Counted from the first letter of the stretch, positions 43,219-54,026 are shown. The stretch: 64,000 nt of DNA from Kordia antarctica (GCF_009901525.1 NZ_CP019288.1:3749501-3813500); one strand, 5' to 3'. Program-made: numbers and translations. The notes: generated by a model from the sequence alone, not told the origin.

Positions 43219-44334
43219 CTAAATTATAGTAGATTGTCCTACTCTTATATTTCCTGAATTGATATGTAATGCACTTGAATCTGCAATAAGTCCTTCAATA
43301 AATGTTCCGACGTTTTCCGTAGAATAACCGCCATTTGAATTAAGATCAGGCGTACAAATTTCCAACTTGATCGCGCGTTCTACTGCATTTCTAACAGTTG
43401 CTGCTTCTTTAGAAAGTCCAAAATGATCTAACAACATCGCCGCCGATAGAATAGAAGCAATCGGATTGGCAATTCCTTTTCCTGTAGCTTGCGGATAAGA
43501 ACCGTGAATTGGCTCAAACATCGCATATTTGTTTCCAATAGAAGCGGAAGCCAACAATCCAATAGATCCGCCAATAACGCTGGCTTCATCTGAAATGATA
43601 TCGCCAAACATATTTTCGGTCAAAATCACATCAAATTGACTTGGATTTAACACCATTTGCATCGCAGCATTATCCACAAATAAAAATTCTAAATTAACAT
43701 CTGGATAGTGTGAAGCCATTGCTGTGACAACTTTTCGCCACAAACGAGATGTTTCCAATACATTGGCTTTATCAACCAACGTTAATTTTTTAGTTCTGCC
43801 TTGAGCCGCTTTAAATGCTAAATGCGACACACGTTCTATTTCTCCTCTGCTATACGAACATAAGTCAGAAGCTTGCGTGCCGTCTTCACTCAATGTTTTT
43901 TCTCCAAAGTAAATTCCGCCAGTCAATTCACGGTAAATTACGATGTCGGTATTTTCAATAATATGTTTCTTTAAAGGCGATTTGTCCAATAAAGTATCAT
44001 ACGCTTTTACAGGACGAATGTTGGCAAACAAACCTAAAGATTTGCGCAATGCTAACAATCCTTGTTCGGGACGTACTTTCGCTGAAGGATCGTTGTCGTA
44101 TTTCGGATCGCCAATGGCACCAAATAATACGGCATCTGCTTCTAAACACAAATCCAACGTTTTATCGGGCAACGGATTTCCTGTTTCGTCAATAGCAATT
44201 GCGCCAACCAAAGCTTCTTCAAAAGTAAACGTATGTTGATATTTTTCTGCGACAGCATTTAATATCTTTATGGATTGATTTGTAACTTCAGGACCAATTC
44301 CGTCGCCTGAAAGTACCGCTATGTGTAAGTTCAT
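43219..44334 (-). CDS. leuB: 3-isopropylmalate dehydrogenase
   Basis: A 371-residue protein. The opening IAVLSGDGIGPEV, the substrate-binding REQLTGG-type block IYRELTGGIYFGEK, FVDNAAMQMV, LTENMFGDIISDEAS, and the NAD-specific GSYPQATGKGIANPIASILS all match LeuB. It oxidises and decarboxylates 3-isopropylmalate in the cytoplasm, the third step of the leucine branch. It is the last gene of leuACDB; two bases separate it from leuD. Confidence 0.95.
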   Translation of the reverse strand: MNLHIAVLSGDGIGPEVTNQSIKILNAVAEKYQHTFTFEEALVGAIAIDETGNPLPDKTLDLCLEADAVLFGAIGDPKYDNDPSAKVRPEQGLLALRKSLGLFANIRPVKAYDTLLDKSPLKKHIIENTDIVIYRELTGGIYFGEKTLSEDGTQASDLCSYSRGEIERVSHLAFKAAQGRTKKLTLVDKANVLETSRLWRKVVTAMASHYPDVNLEFLFVDNAAMQMVLNPSQFDVILTENMFGDIISDEASVIGGSIGLLASASIGNKYAMFEPIHGSYPQATGKGIANPIASILSAAMLLDHFGLSKEAATVRNAVERAIKLEICTPDLNSNGGYSTENVGTFIEGLIADSSALHINSGNIRVGQSTII

Positions 44335-44336
44335 TG

Positions 44337-44921
44337 TTAGTATATATGTTGTTGTTCAAATGCTTCAATTTTTGATAATTTACTGACTAAAAAGTCAATA
44401 TCATCGTATCCTTTTTGCAAGCACATTTTTTTATATGGATCAATGTCAAATGTTGCATTATGTGTTCCAAAAGAAACCGTTTGTGCTTCTAAATTGACTT
44501 CAATTTCGGTTGATGGATTTTTTTGTATTGCTTGTAATAAACTATTTAAATATTCAGGCGCAACCTGAATTGGCAATACATGATTGTTTAATGCATTTCC
44601 TTTAAAAATATCTGCATAGAAACTAGAAATTATCACGTTGAATCCAAAATCTTTCAAAGCCCAAGCCGCGTGTTCTCTACTAGAACCGCAACCAAAATTA
44701 TGTCCTGCAACCAATATAGAACCCGAATATTGTTGATGATTTAATACAAAATCAGTGTTTTCGCTTCCATCTTTGTGATACCGCCAATCTCTAAATAAAT
44801 TCTCGCCAAAACCTTCTCTGTCAGTTGCTTTTAAAAAGCGCGCAGGAATGATTTGATCTGTGTCTATATTTTCTACAGCTAACGGAAATGCCGTTGATGT
44901 AAATGTGTTGAATGTACTCAT
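44337..44921 (-). CDS. leuD: 3-isopropylmalate dehydratase small subunit
   Basis: A 194-residue protein with the LeuD swivel domain: AFPLAVENIDTDQIIPARFL, SGSILVAGHNFGCGSSREHAAW, and ISSFYADIFKGNALNNHVLP. It forms the heterodimer with LeuC that isomerises 2-isopropylmalate to 3-isopropylmalate through an aconitase-type reaction. The gene starts 10 bases after leuC ends and is followed directly by leuB. Confidence 0.95.
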   Translation of the reverse strand: MSTFNTFTSTAFPLAVENIDTDQIIPARFLKATDREGFGENLFRDWRYHKDGSENTDFVLNHQQYSGSILVAGHNFGCGSSREHAAWALKDFGFNVIISSFYADIFKGNALNNHVLPIQVAPEYLNSLLQAIQKNPSTEIEVNLEAQTVSFGTHNATFDIDPYKKMCLQKGYDDIDFLVSKLSKIEAFEQQHIY

Positions 44922-44931
44922 GTTTTCTTTT

Positions 44932-46323
44932 TTAAACTTCTTCCAATACAGGAATGGTTATATCTACTATTTTTCCAGCAATGGCAGTTGCAGCAGCTAC
45001 TAACGGACTCGCTAATAATGTGCGTGAACCTTGTCCTTGTCTTCCTTCAAAATTTCGGTTAGATGTAGAAACGCAATATTCGCCATCTGGAATTTTATCA
45101 TCATTCATTGCCAAACACGCCGAACAACCTGGTTGCCGTAGTTTGAAACCTGATGCTTCAAAAATTTCATCCAAACCTTCTTCCTTAATTTGTTTTGCAA
45201 CTAATTGCGAACCTGGCACTAACCAAGCGTTTATATTGGAGGCTTTTTGTTTTCCTTTTACATAATCGGCGACAACTCTAAAATCTTCAATCCGAGAATT
45301 GGTACAGCTTCCGATAAACACATAGTTTACTTTTTGACCTAGTAAAGAAGCACCTTTTTCGAAATTCATATATTCCAATGATTTTTCTAAATTCACATCT
45401 TTTCCTGTCGGAATATTTTCTGTGAGCTGAATTCCCATGCCTGGATTTGTTCCAAACGTAATCATTGGAGTTATGTCGGAAGCATCAAAGGTGTATTCTA
45501 TGTCAAATTCTGCGGAAGCGTCCGTTTTCAAGGTTTTCCAATGTGCTATTTTTGTATCAAAATCTGCTCCTTTTGGTGCAAATTTTCTGCCTGCTACATA
45601 CGCAAAAGTAGTTTCATCTGGAGCAATCATTCCGCCACGCGCGCCCATTTCAATACTCATGTTACAAACTGTCATTCTGCCTTCCATAGACATATTTTCA
45701 AAGACTTCTCCAGCAAATTCTATGAAGTGTTCGGTTCCGCTATCGGTTCCTAATTTTGAAATGATATAGAGAATTACATCTTTCGAAAGCACATTTTTTC
45801 GCAAACTACCATTTACAGTAATGCGCATTTTCTTTGGCTTCTTTAATAATAAGGATTGACTCGCAAATACTTGTGCAACTTGACTCGTTCCGATACCAAA
45901 CGCAATAGCACCAAAAGCGCCGTGCGTTGAAGTATGACTGTCGCCACAAACTAGTGTCATTCCTGGTTGCGTGATTCCAAGTTCGGGCGCCATAACGTGC
46001 ACAATTCCGTTATATTCGTGTCCTAATGCGTATAATTCTATGTTGTGTTCGTCACAGTTTTGTTGTAGTTTTTCCAACTGATTTCGTGACAATGCATCTT
46101 TTATAGGCAAATGTTGATTTTCCGTTGGTGTATTGTGATCGGCAGTGGCTACAATTTGTTTTGGTCTAAAAACTGGAATGTTTCTTCTTTTTAATTCATT
46201 GAATGCTTGCGGACTTGTTACTTCATGAATTAAATGTTTATCAATATATAAAATTTGTGGTCCATTCGGAATGCTGTCTACAACATGTGAATCCCATACT
46301 TTATCAAATAATGTTTTTTTCAT
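44932..46323 (-). CDS. leuC: 3-isopropylmalate dehydratase large subunit
   Basis: A 463-residue protein of the aconitase family. [25 protein letters not shown] at the start and [20 protein letters not shown] in the middle are LeuC-specific. The 4Fe-4S ligands are Cys residues in [14 protein letters not shown] and [11 protein letters not shown]. It needs LeuD for activity. Its start codon overlaps the leuA stop by one base (TAATG), which points to coupled translation. Confidence 0.95.
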   Translation of the reverse strand: MKKTLFDKVWDSHVVDSIPNGPQILYIDKHLIHEVTSPQAFNELKRRNIPVFRPKQIVATADHNTPTENQHLPIKDALSRNQLEKLQQNCDEHNIELYALGHEYNGIVHVMAPELGITQPGMTLVCGDSHTSTHGAFGAIAFGIGTSQVAQVFASQSLLLKKPKKMRITVNGSLRKNVLSKDVILYIISKLGTDSGTEHFIEFAGEVFENMSMEGRMTVCNMSIEMGARGGMIAPDETTFAYVAGRKFAPKGADFDTKIAHWKTLKTDASAEFDIEYTFDASDITPMITFGTNPGMGIQLTENIPTGKDVNLEKSLEYMNFEKGASLLGQKVNYVFIGSCTNSRIEDFRVVADYVKGKQKASNINAWLVPGSQLVAKQIKEEGLDEIFEASGFKLRQPGCSACLAMNDDKIPDGEYCVSTSNRNFEGRQGQGSRTLLASPLVAAATAIAGKIVDITIPVLEEV

Positions 46324-47495
46324 TATGCGTACATTCTTTTTGAAACAGTACTTGTTTTCATGATTTGATGAATGTCTGTATCGGTTACTACTTTGTTTTT
46401 GTCAGCAAAATTTAAAAAGTCACTATAAATGATATCTAATTCAAGTTTCGTAAGCTCGTACCCAACATTTTTAGCTCTATATGCTAAAGCTGCGCGTCCG
46501 CTTCTTGCGGTTAATACTATAGACGAATTTGCTGCGCCAACATCTTTCGGATCCATAATTTCATACGTTTCACGATGTTTTATGACACCATCTTGATGAA
46601 TTCCAGAACTGTGCGAAAATGCATTTGCGCCAACAATCGCTTTGTTTGGCTGCACAGGCATTCCCATGGTTTCAGAAACCAATTGACTGATTCCTGTCAA
46701 CATTTTTGAATTAATATTTGTATTTAAATCTAAATATGGATGTTGTTTTAAAATCATTGTAACTTCTTCCAACGAAGTATTTCCTGCACGTTCGCCAATT
46801 CCGTTAATCGTACATTCTATTTGTCGTGCGCCATTCATAACACCTGAAATTGAATTTGCTGTTGCCAATCCTAAATCATTATGACAATGACAGGAAAGAA
46901 TCGCATTGTGGATTCCTGTAACATTTTCTTTTAAGTATTTTATTTTTGCGCCATATTCTTCAGGTAAACAATAACCTGTTGTATCTGGAATGTTTAATAT
47001 AGTTGCGCCAGCTTTTATGGCTGCTTCACAAACTCTTGCTAAAAACTCGTTGTCGGTTCTTCCAGCATCTTCTGCGTAGAATTCTACATCTTCTACAAAA
47101 GATTTTGCATATTTTACCGCAGCAACGGCGCGCTCAATAATTTGATCGGGCGTTGCTTTGAATTTATATTTCATATGTGACTCAGAAGTCCCGATTCCTG
47201 TATGAATTCGTGGACGTTTTGCATATATTAATGCTTCTGCAGCAACTTTTATGTCGTTTTCTACGGCTCTAGTGAGTCCGCAAACAGTGGCGTTTTTTAC
47301 CAGTTTTGCAATAGCTTCAACCGATTTGAAGTCGCCAGGACTCGAAACAGGAAATCCTGCTTCTATCACATCAACGCCTAGCGTATCTAGCTGATTCGCA
47401 ATCATTAATTTCTCTTCCGTGTTGAGTTTACAACCTGGAACTTGCTCGCCATCTCTTAATGTAGTATCGAAAATATAGACTCGATTTGAACTCAT
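46323..47495 (-). CDS. leuA: 2-isopropylmalate synthase, short form without the regulatory domain
   Basis: A 390-residue TIM-barrel enzyme. Metal and substrate residues are in [14 protein letters not shown], and [15 protein letters not shown] carries the zinc-binding HxH (as CHCHND). [14 protein letters not shown] and [15 protein letters not shown] are also conserved. It condenses acetyl-CoA with 2-oxoisovalerate, the first step of leucine synthesis. The protein ends soon after the linker region. The C-terminal LeuA dimer domain (about 120 residues), which gives feedback inhibition by leucine in long forms, is missing. It is the first gene of the operon. Confidence 0.93.
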   Translation of the reverse strand: MSSNRVYIFDTTLRDGEQVPGCKLNTEEKLMIANQLDTLGVDVIEAGFPVSSPGDFKSVEAIAKLVKNATVCGLTRAVENDIKVAAEALIYAKRPRIHTGIGTSESHMKYKFKATPDQIIERAVAAVKYAKSFVEDVEFYAEDAGRTDNEFLARVCEAAIKAGATILNIPDTTGYCLPEEYGAKIKYLKENVTGIHNAILSCHCHNDLGLATANSISGVMNGARQIECTINGIGERAGNTSLEEVTMILKQHPYLDLNTNINSKMLTGISQLVSETMGMPVQPNKAIVGANAFSHSSGIHQDGVIKHRETYEIMDPKDVGAANSSIVLTARSGRAALAYRAKNVGYELTKLELDIIYSDFLNFADKNKVVTDTDIHQIMKTSTVSKRMYA

Positions 47496-47612
47496 GAACT
47501 AAAAATTTTCAGTGTTTGTTTCTTTATATACTCACGAATGTATACTTTGTATTCTCTAAAAAGAATGATAGCGAAGTACATTTTACAGTGGCTAACCTTA
47601 TTTTTTTTAATT

Positions 47613-47635
47613 AAATATCTGATAATCAGATATTT
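47613..47635. promoter_or_regulatory. Perfect 23-bp palindrome between leuA and the divergent gene
   Basis: AAATATCTGAT and ATCAGATATTT surround a single A. It lies 17 bases before the start at 47653 and 117 bases before the leuA start at 47495. The symmetry and the place suggest a repressor or activator site for one or both genes. No T-run follows, so a terminator is unlikely. Confidence 0.55.
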
Positions 47636-47652
47636 ATAAAATAATTTTTACA

Positions 47653-49197
47653 ATGCCAAACCCACAAAAGGAATCTTTATTTGTATTGATTAAATCGTTA
47701 TCAAAATCTGAAAAACGACAGTTTAAGCTGTATGTTGGACGATTTGATGGCAATGTAAATTCTAAATTTCTGGCTTTATTTACTTTTTTAGAGAAGAGTC
47801 AAACGTATGACGAACAAGCAATTTTGAAAAAGAAGATTGTTACGAAACAGCAATTATCAAACTTAAAAGCCAATTTATACAAACAAATTTTAAAAAGCTT
47901 ACGCTTAAATCCTGCACAACATAATATTCGAATTGTTATTAGAGAACAACTAGATTATGCAACCATTTTGTACAATAAAGGTTTGTACACGCAAAGTTTG
48001 AAATTACTTGATAAAGCTAAAATTCTGGCTTTAGAACATGAAGAAAAAAATATTGCCTACGAAATTGTAGAGCTAGAAAAAGTAATTGAAACGCAATATA
48101 TTACGCGAAGTATGGAAAGTCGCGCCGATGAACTTTCTGAGGAAGCAAAAACATTGAGTATTCAGAATGTATTGGCGAGTAAATTGTCAAATTTATCATT
48201 ACAATTATACGGTTTGCTGTTGCGAGTTGGCTATGTGAAAAATGAAGATGATTATAAAGAAGTCAACGCATATTTTCATAAACGATTGCCCAAAGTAAAT
48301 ATTAATGAGTTTGGTTTTCGTGAGAAGTTATGGTTTTATAAAGCACATTTATGGTATAGTTTTTTGACACAAGATTTTCTGTCAAGTTATAAATACGCTT
48401 CTAAATGGGTTGATTTGTTTACGCAAACACCGAAAATGAAAGAGATGAATCCTGTGTTTTATTTGAAGGGAAATCATTATTTGTTGGAATCGTTATATTT
48501 TATTAAACATGAATCGAAGTTTAAAGAAGTGTTGTTTCAATTGGAAGATGATATTTCCGAAGGACGAATTCCGCTGAATGATAATACTGAAGTTTTGAGC
48601 TTTTTGTATGTGTATATGAATAAGTTGAATTACTATTTTTTAACGGGAACGTTTAGTGACGGTTTGCACTTGGTAGCTGAAGTGAATGAACGAATTTCGA
48701 CTTTTGAAAATAGAATTGATCCGCATCATGTAATGGTTTTTTATTATAAGATTGCTTCCTTGTATTTTGGCGCAGGCGATAGAAAAAATAGTATTTTCTA
48801 TTTGCAGAAAATTATAAGTAATAAATCGCTCAATGTGCGTGAAGATTTGTTGTGCTTTTCCAGAATTTTGAATCTTGTTGCGCATTACGAATTGGGCATG
48901 GATTATCATTTGGAAACGCAATTGAAAAGTACGTATAAGTATTTGTTGAAGATGAACGATTTGCACGAAGTTCAGCGAGAAATGATTGTGTTTTTAAGAA
49001 GTTTAGGAACCATTTATCCACATGAAATAAAGAATGCTTTTAAAGCGTTGCATGCCAAATTGAAACCTTTTGAGGAAGATCCGTATGAACGAAGAGCGTT
49101 TTTGTATTTAGATATTATTTCATGGTTGGAAAGTAATATTGAAAATAAACCTGTAGCTGAGATTATTCAAGCGAAAGCTAAAAAATTGATTCGTTAA
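47653..49197 (+). CDS. Conserved helical-repeat protein of unknown function
   Basis: A 514-residue soluble protein that is almost wholly helical. It begins with PNPQKESLFVLIKSLSKSEK, then RQFKLYVGRFDG. Later segments such as KANLYKQILKSLRL, NKGLYTQSLKLLDKAKILAL and FGAGDRKNSIFYLQKIISNKS look like TPR-type helix pairs. Proteins of this type and length are common in Bacteroidota but have no assigned role. There is no signal peptide. It is divergent from the leu operon, with a perfect palindrome between the two. Confidence 0.7.
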   Translation: MPNPQKESLFVLIKSLSKSEKRQFKLYVGRFDGNVNSKFLALFTFLEKSQTYDEQAILKKKIVTKQQLSNLKANLYKQILKSLRLNPAQHNIRIVIREQLDYATILYNKGLYTQSLKLLDKAKILALEHEEKNIAYEIVELEKVIETQYITRSMESRADELSEEAKTLSIQNVLASKLSNLSLQLYGLLLRVGYVKNEDDYKEVNAYFHKRLPKVNINEFGFREKLWFYKAHLWYSFLTQDFLSSYKYASKWVDLFTQTPKMKEMNPVFYLKGNHYLLESLYFIKHESKFKEVLFQLEDDISEGRIPLNDNTEVLSFLYVYMNKLNYYFLTGTFSDGLHLVAEVNERISTFENRIDPHHVMVFYYKIASLYFGAGDRKNSIFYLQKIISNKSLNVREDLLCFSRILNLVAHYELGMDYHLETQLKSTYKYLLKMNDLHEVQREMIVFLRSLGTIYPHEIKNAFKALHAKLKPFEEDPYERRAFLYLDIISWLESNIENKPVAEIIQAKAKKLIR

Positions 49198-49240
49198 GAA
49201 AAATTGTTTTTATGTGAGAATCAATAACCAGTTACTCTTT

Positions 49241-50002
49241 TTAATATTCATTGATTTTATCTTCTATCATTTTTTGAGTAGACTTTAAAGATATAATTAC
49301 TAATAATTCATATAAAACTATTATTAAGTCTTTCTTTTCCGAATAATCGAATTCTGGTGTTGTTACAGTTGTCTCACCATTATGAACAAAATTGTTTCTT
49401 ACTGCATAGGACAAACTTAACCAATCTGTAATTTCTAGGTCATCAACATTATCAGGAATATTTATTTTCCCAATAATTCTATTTAATCTATTAGATTGAC
49501 TATTGCTTGCTTCTGAAATACAATATTGAATATAGTTATGAAGATGTTGTCTTTTCTCTGAAGTATTAAATTTAAGATTTAGCTCAATATTTGCTCTTAG
49601 TATTGCATTTTGAATTTCTTGTTGATTAAAGTAATCTAAATTAGTTCTTAGACTTAGCCAAATAACTTTACTTTGAATAGATGTAGTATTTAAGTTGTTG
49701 TATAGTTTGACAAATGCTTCATAAGCAAACCATAAGTCATTAAATTTGTAAAGCATTAAATGGCAAAGCCTCAATTCTCCAACTTTCTGTTGCATATATT
49801 CTTGACTTAAGTTGATTTCATAAATAGCAAAAGCTAATCTTAGCTTAATATCAAAAAAATTAAATTGAGATCTAATATTGTCCAAATCAATTAGATTACT
49901 AAAGTCTCTTTGTGTGAGAATTGTATTTTCAATTTCAGTGTATAGATTTTGATATCTTTCGAAAAGTATGGTGAAATAAGGTATTTCTGATTCTCTGTAC
50001 AT
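49241..50002 (-). CDS. Helical protein with a HEPN-like RxxxxH motif
   Basis: A 253-residue protein, mostly helical, that I do not recognise by full-length family. The segment YAVRNNFVHNGET (Arg202, His207) is the Rx4H motif found in HEPN-type ribonucleases, where it usually reads 'RN.hvH.g'. The predicted pattern of long helices before and after it fits such a fold. HEPN proteins are often toxins or anti-phage effectors that cut RNA. No nucleotidyltransferase (MNT) antitoxin gene is adjacent. The gene is AT-rich compared with the metG and leu genes around it, which may indicate transfer. Confidence 0.6.
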   Translation of the reverse strand: MYRESEIPYFTILFERYQNLYTEIENTILTQRDFSNLIDLDNIRSQFNFFDIKLRLAFAIYEINLSQEYMQQKVGELRLCHLMLYKFNDLWFAYEAFVKLYNNLNTTSIQSKVIWLSLRTNLDYFNQQEIQNAILRANIELNLKFNTSEKRQHLHNYIQYCISEASNSQSNRLNRIIGKINIPDNVDDLEITDWLSLSYAVRNNFVHNGETTVTTPEFDYSEKKDLIIVLYELLVIISLKSTQKMIEDKINEY

Positions 50003-50175
50003 TTTTCCTTTCTTAATTGTTGGTTATCTTTTATATAACAGGAATTTCTGTTATTTCTCTTAAATAGAACTCCATTAGATTCAATATTAAACGATATATT
50101 TATATTTTGGTGCAAATATGTAATATAACTACGCAATTATTTTGCGCAGTATTAACACTAATTAAATTGTGTATA

Positions 50176-50205
50176 AAAAAAGCGACTGAAATTTCAATCG
50201 CTTTT
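50176..50205 (-). terminator. Terminator of the ferritin gene
   Basis: An almost perfect inverted repeat, AAAAGCGACTGAAATT with its complement TTTCAATCGCTTTT (one mismatch). On the minus strand it is followed by a run of T. It starts about 25 bases past the stop at 50230. Confidence 0.8.
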
Positions 50206-50229
50206 GTATAATTTAAAAATCGAGTTTTT

Positions 50230-50748
50230 TTATTGTGCTGGACTTGCAGTAGAAGGCTGTACCGTAATTGCTTGCACATCTCTGTCAAACAAGTACAATC
50301 CACCTTTGTCATCGCCAATTAAGTTGATTTTGTCAAGAATAGTACGTGCCAACGCTTCTTCTTCAATTTGCTCTGCTACATACCATTGTAAAAAGTTGTG
50401 CGTTGCATAATCTTGTTCTTGTAAACTAATGTGAACTAAATCATTGATGCTTTTTGATACTTTTACTTCATGATCAAATAGATTTTGAAACATTTCTTTA
50501 ATCGAACCATATTCCAAAGGTGGCTTAGATAATTCCGAAATCGTAGCATGTCCGCCGCGTTCGTTGATATATTTTACAAATTTTAGCATGTGTTGACGTT
50601 CTTCATCAGAATGCATATACATAAATAATGATACGCCTTCAAAACCTTGCGTTTCAGCAAAACTTGCCATTGCTAGATATACTTGTGAAGATTCGGCTTC
50701 TATTCTAATTTGTGCATTTAGAGCACTTTCCATATTTTTTGATAACAT
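50230..50748 (-). CDS. ftnA: Ferritin
   Basis: I start at the ATG at 50748 (172 residues), as MLSKNMESALNAQIRIEAES is the usual opening of bacterial ferritins; the frame extends 12 residues further upstream. The ferroxidase-centre residues are present: Glu in RIEAESSQVYLAMA, the ExxH motif in SDEERQHMLKFVKYI, and later Glu/Gln in WYVAEQIEEEALARTILDKI. It oxidises and stores iron in a 24-mer shell. The tail after LIGDDKGGLYLFD is short and ends in STASPAQ. Confidence 0.92.
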   Translation of the reverse strand: MLSKNMESALNAQIRIEAESSQVYLAMASFAETQGFEGVSLFMYMHSDEERQHMLKFVKYINERGGHATISELSKPPLEYGSIKEMFQNLFDHEVKVSKSINDLVHISLQEQDYATHNFLQWYVAEQIEEEALARTILDKINLIGDDKGGLYLFDRDVQAITVQPSTASPAQ

Positions 50749-50842
50749 AGCTTTTCTTTTTTTCGGTTGTGTAAAAATACGCATTACAAGCGAGTTATGT
50801 TTGTGCGTATGGTAATTTTAATTTATTCTAACTAAAGGTAAA

Positions 50843-52912
50843 TTAACTAATCACGGCACCACTTTTAACATCTTCCTCATCAGGATTTACAAAAACTAAC
50901 TTTCCTTCTGGCGTTTCAGTCATTAAAATCATGCCTTCACTTTCCACGCCACGTAATTTTCTTGGCGCTAAATTGATGAGAACAGTTACTTTTTTTCCAA
51001 TTACTTCTTCTGGTTTGAAACTTTCTGCAATTCCAGAAACAATGGTTCTTGTGTCTAATCCTGTGTCCACTTTTAAGACTAAAAGCTTTTTCGTTTTTGG
51101 CATTTTTTCTGCTTCTACAATCGTTCCAACACGAATGTCTAGTTTTGTAAAATCGTCAAATGTTGCAATGTCTTTTTGTGGCGTTACTATTTTATTTTCC
51201 GCTTCGTTTGCTTTTTTAGTCGCTTCTAATTTGTCCAATTGCACTTGAATTTCTTTGTCTTCTATTTTAGCGAATAACAATTCACCTGGATTAATTTGAT
51301 GATTTGCAGGAAGCAACGCATTTTTTGTAGCTACTTCATTCCAAGATGTTTCTAATTCGCTTGTTGAAATATTTAAAATTCCTTTTAATTTAGTAGACGT
51401 AAATGGTAAAAACGGTTCACTTAGTGACGCCAACGCAGCAGCAATTTGCAATGCAATATACATCACAGTTTTTACACGTTCTTCGTCTTGTTTAATGACT
51501 TTCCAAGGTTCTTCATCGGCTAAATACTTATTTCCTAATCGCGCCAAATTCATTAATTCTTGACTTGCTTCACGGAAACGATATCTTTCAATGGAACTCG
51601 AAATCACCGCCGGAAACGCTTTTAGTTGCGCAATTGCCGCTTCATCAATTTCGTTGTATTCATTTGGCGCAGGAACAATTCCGTTATAATATTTATGTGT
51701 CAACACAACTACACGATTGATAAAGTTTCCTAAAATCGCTACTAATTCGTTGTTGTTTCGTGCTTGGAAATCTTTCCACGTAAAGTCGTTGTCTTTACTT
51801 TCGGGTGCATTCGCGGTCAACGTGTATCGTAAAACATCTTCTTTTTCAGGAAAATCTTCTAAATATTCATGCAACCAAACTGCCCAATTTTTAGACGTTG
51901 ATAGTTTGTTTCCTTCTAAGTTTAAGAATTCGTTTGCAGGCACATTATCTGGCAAAATATAATCGCCATGTGCTTTTAACATTGATGGAAAAATGATACA
52001 GTGAAATACAATATTATCTTTTCCGATAAAGTGAACCAACTTGGTGTCTTCATCTTTCCAATACAATTCCCAATCTTTTCCTTCACGTGCTGCCCATTCT
52101 TTCGTTGCCGAAATATATCCGATTGGCGCATCAAACCAAACATATAATACTTTTCCTTCTGCGCCTTCTACAGGAACTGGAATTCCCCAATCTAAATCAC
52201 GCGTTACTGCGCGTGGTTTTAAACCGTCATCAATCCACGATTTCACTTGTCCGAGGACATTTGGTTTCCAATCTTTTTTGTGTCCTTCAACAATCCATTC
52301 GTTTAAGAAATCACTATATTTATCTAAAGGTAAAAACCAGTGTTTTGTTTGTTTTAAGGTTGGAACATTTCCTGTGATTGCCGATTTCGGATTGATTAAT
52401 TCCGTTCCGCTTAACGAACTTCCACAATTTTCACATTGATCGCCATACGCTTCTTCATGACCACATTTCGGGCAGGTTCCTGTTACAAAACGATCGGCTA
52501 AAAACTGATCGGCTTCTGCATCGTATAATTGTTCTGTTACTTCTTCAATAAATTCGCCATCTGCATATAATTTTTTAAAGAAATCAGACGCAGTTTCATG
52601 ATGAATTTCCGAAGAAGTTCTTGAATAGTTATCGAACGAAATTCCAAAATCTGCAAACGATTTTTTGATGATTCCGTGATATTTATCAATAACATCTTGC
52701 GGAGAAATCCCTTCTTTTTTGGCGCGCATCGGAATCGCAACACCGTGTTCATCGCTTCCGCTGATAAAAGCAACATCATTGCCTGTTAATCGTAAGTAAC
52801 GTGCATAAATATCAGCAGGAACATATACGCCAGCCAAATGTCCAATATGGATTGGTCCGTTTGTATATGGTAAAGCTGCGGTAATGGTATAACGTTGTGG
52901 ATTTTGAGTCAT
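50843..52912 (-). CDS. metG: Methionyl-tRNA synthetase
   Basis: Starting at the ATG at 52912 gives 689 residues (an upstream in-frame TTG adds five). The class I motif is in [20 protein letters not shown]. The Cys4 zinc knuckle is [17 protein letters not shown], and the KMSKS loop appears as [13 protein letters not shown]. The anticodon-binding helical domain follows. A C-terminal tRNA-binding OB domain ([40 protein letters not shown]) is included, as in dimeric MetRS. It charges tRNA-Met in the cytoplasm. Confidence 0.96.
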   Translation of the reverse strand: MTQNPQRYTITAALPYTNGPIHIGHLAGVYVPADIYARYLRLTGNDVAFISGSDEHGVAIPMRAKKEGISPQDVIDKYHGIIKKSFADFGISFDNYSRTSSEIHHETASDFFKKLYADGEFIEEVTEQLYDAEADQFLADRFVTGTCPKCGHEEAYGDQCENCGSSLSGTELINPKSAITGNVPTLKQTKHWFLPLDKYSDFLNEWIVEGHKKDWKPNVLGQVKSWIDDGLKPRAVTRDLDWGIPVPVEGAEGKVLYVWFDAPIGYISATKEWAAREGKDWELYWKDEDTKLVHFIGKDNIVFHCIIFPSMLKAHGDYILPDNVPANEFLNLEGNKLSTSKNWAVWLHEYLEDFPEKEDVLRYTLTANAPESKDNDFTWKDFQARNNNELVAILGNFINRVVVLTHKYYNGIVPAPNEYNEIDEAAIAQLKAFPAVISSSIERYRFREASQELMNLARLGNKYLADEEPWKVIKQDEERVKTVMYIALQIAAALASLSEPFLPFTSTKLKGILNISTSELETSWNEVATKNALLPANHQINPGELLFAKIEDKEIQVQLDKLEATKKANEAENKIVTPQKDIATFDDFTKLDIRVGTIVEAEKMPKTKKLLVLKVDTGLDTRTIVSGIAESFKPEEVIGKKVTVLINLAPRKLRGVESEGMILMTETPEGKLVFVNPDEEDVKSGAVIS

Positions 52913-53135
52913 TTCGTTTTGTTTCAATTCAATAATAGTAAATTTTCAAGTATTTTGCGTGTTGAAAATTGTGTAATTAACGTGCAAAAATAAGGATTCT
53001 TGTATGATTTTGTGTTTAAAAAAGAATGAATTGAAGCGTAAAAGTCACAAAACCGATTTTTTTGCAGATCATCTAAAACTGAATTTTGTTTCTTTTGAAA
53101 AATAAAGTCTGTGTATTTTCTATTACATTTAGTTT

Positions 53136-54026
53136 ATGAACCAACCCAAATTTTTACACAAAGGAGCAACTGTCGGTATTTTATCGACAGCGCGCAAAAT
53201 TCCTATTCCTGAAATTGAAGCCGCTATTGAATTATTACATAGTTGGGATTTAAAAGTTGTTTTAGGCACCACAATTGATCTAGAAGAAAACCAATTTGCT
53301 GGCAATGATATGACACGTGCGTTGAATTTTCAACAGTTTATGGACGATGAACATATTGATGCTATTTGGTGCGCGCGCGGCGGCTACGGGACGATTCGGA
53401 TGGTAGATCAGTTAGATTTTTCAAGATTTATCAAAAAGCCAAAATGGATTATTGGCTATTCTGATATTACTGTTTTGCATTCAAAAGGACAGCAATTAAA
53501 CTTTGAAACTTTACACGCAACGATGCCAATTAATGTTTTGAAGAATACTCCTGAAGCTATCGAAAGTTTACGCAAAGTACTTTTCGGCGGAAGCCTAAAT
53601 TATACAATTCCAAGTGTTGATTTTAATAGAAAAGGAGAAGCAAAAGGCGAATTGATTGGCGGAAATTTGAGTATGTTGTATAGTATGACAGGTTCTGATT
53701 TGGGATTAGATACGAAGGGGAAAATTCTATTTTTAGAAGATTTAGATGAATATTTGTATCATATAGATCGGATGTTGATGAACTTGAAACGCAACGGTTA
53801 TTTTAACGATTTAGCCGGATTGATTGTTGGCGGAATGACAGATATGAATGACAATTCCGTTCCTTTTGGGAAAAACGCGCATGAAATTATTTTGGATATT
53901 ACAAAGGAATATGATTTTCCGATTTGCTTCAACTTTCCTGCGGGACATTTGGATGATAATCGCGCGTTGATTTTTGGCAAAGAAGTTGTTTTTTCGGTTG
54001 ATTCAGAAGTGAAATTAACGTTTTGA
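53136..54026 (+). CDS. LD-carboxypeptidase, S66 family
   Basis: A 296-residue protein. The N-terminal flavodoxin-like half has GATVGILSTAR and IWCARGGYGTIRMVDQLDF. The nucleophile Ser109 lies in IIGYSDITVLH. The Glu of the triad is probably in KGKILFLEDLDEYLYHIDRM, and the His in CFNFPAGHLDDNRAL. LD-carboxypeptidases remove the terminal D-Ala from muropeptide tetrapeptides during cell-wall recycling in the cytoplasm; some relatives act on microcin C7 instead. There is no signal peptide. It is divergent from metG. Confidence 0.9.
   Translation: MNQPKFLHKGATVGILSTARKIPIPEIEAAIELLHSWDLKVVLGTTIDLEENQFAGNDMTRALNFQQFMDDEHIDAIWCARGGYGTIRMVDQLDFSRFIKKPKWIIGYSDITVLHSKGQQLNFETLHATMPINVLKNTPEAIESLRKVLFGGSLNYTIPSVDFNRKGEAKGELIGGNLSMLYSMTGSDLGLDTKGKILFLEDLDEYLYHIDRMLMNLKRNGYFNDLAGLIVGGMTDMNDNSVPFGKNAHEIILDITKEYDFPICFNFPAGHLDDNRALIFGKEVVFSVDSEVKLTF

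Noticed and set aside
47496-47612. A leucine leader peptide or T-box before leuA
   Set aside because: No Leu-codon run in a short frame and no T-box words are visible in the space upstream of leuA.
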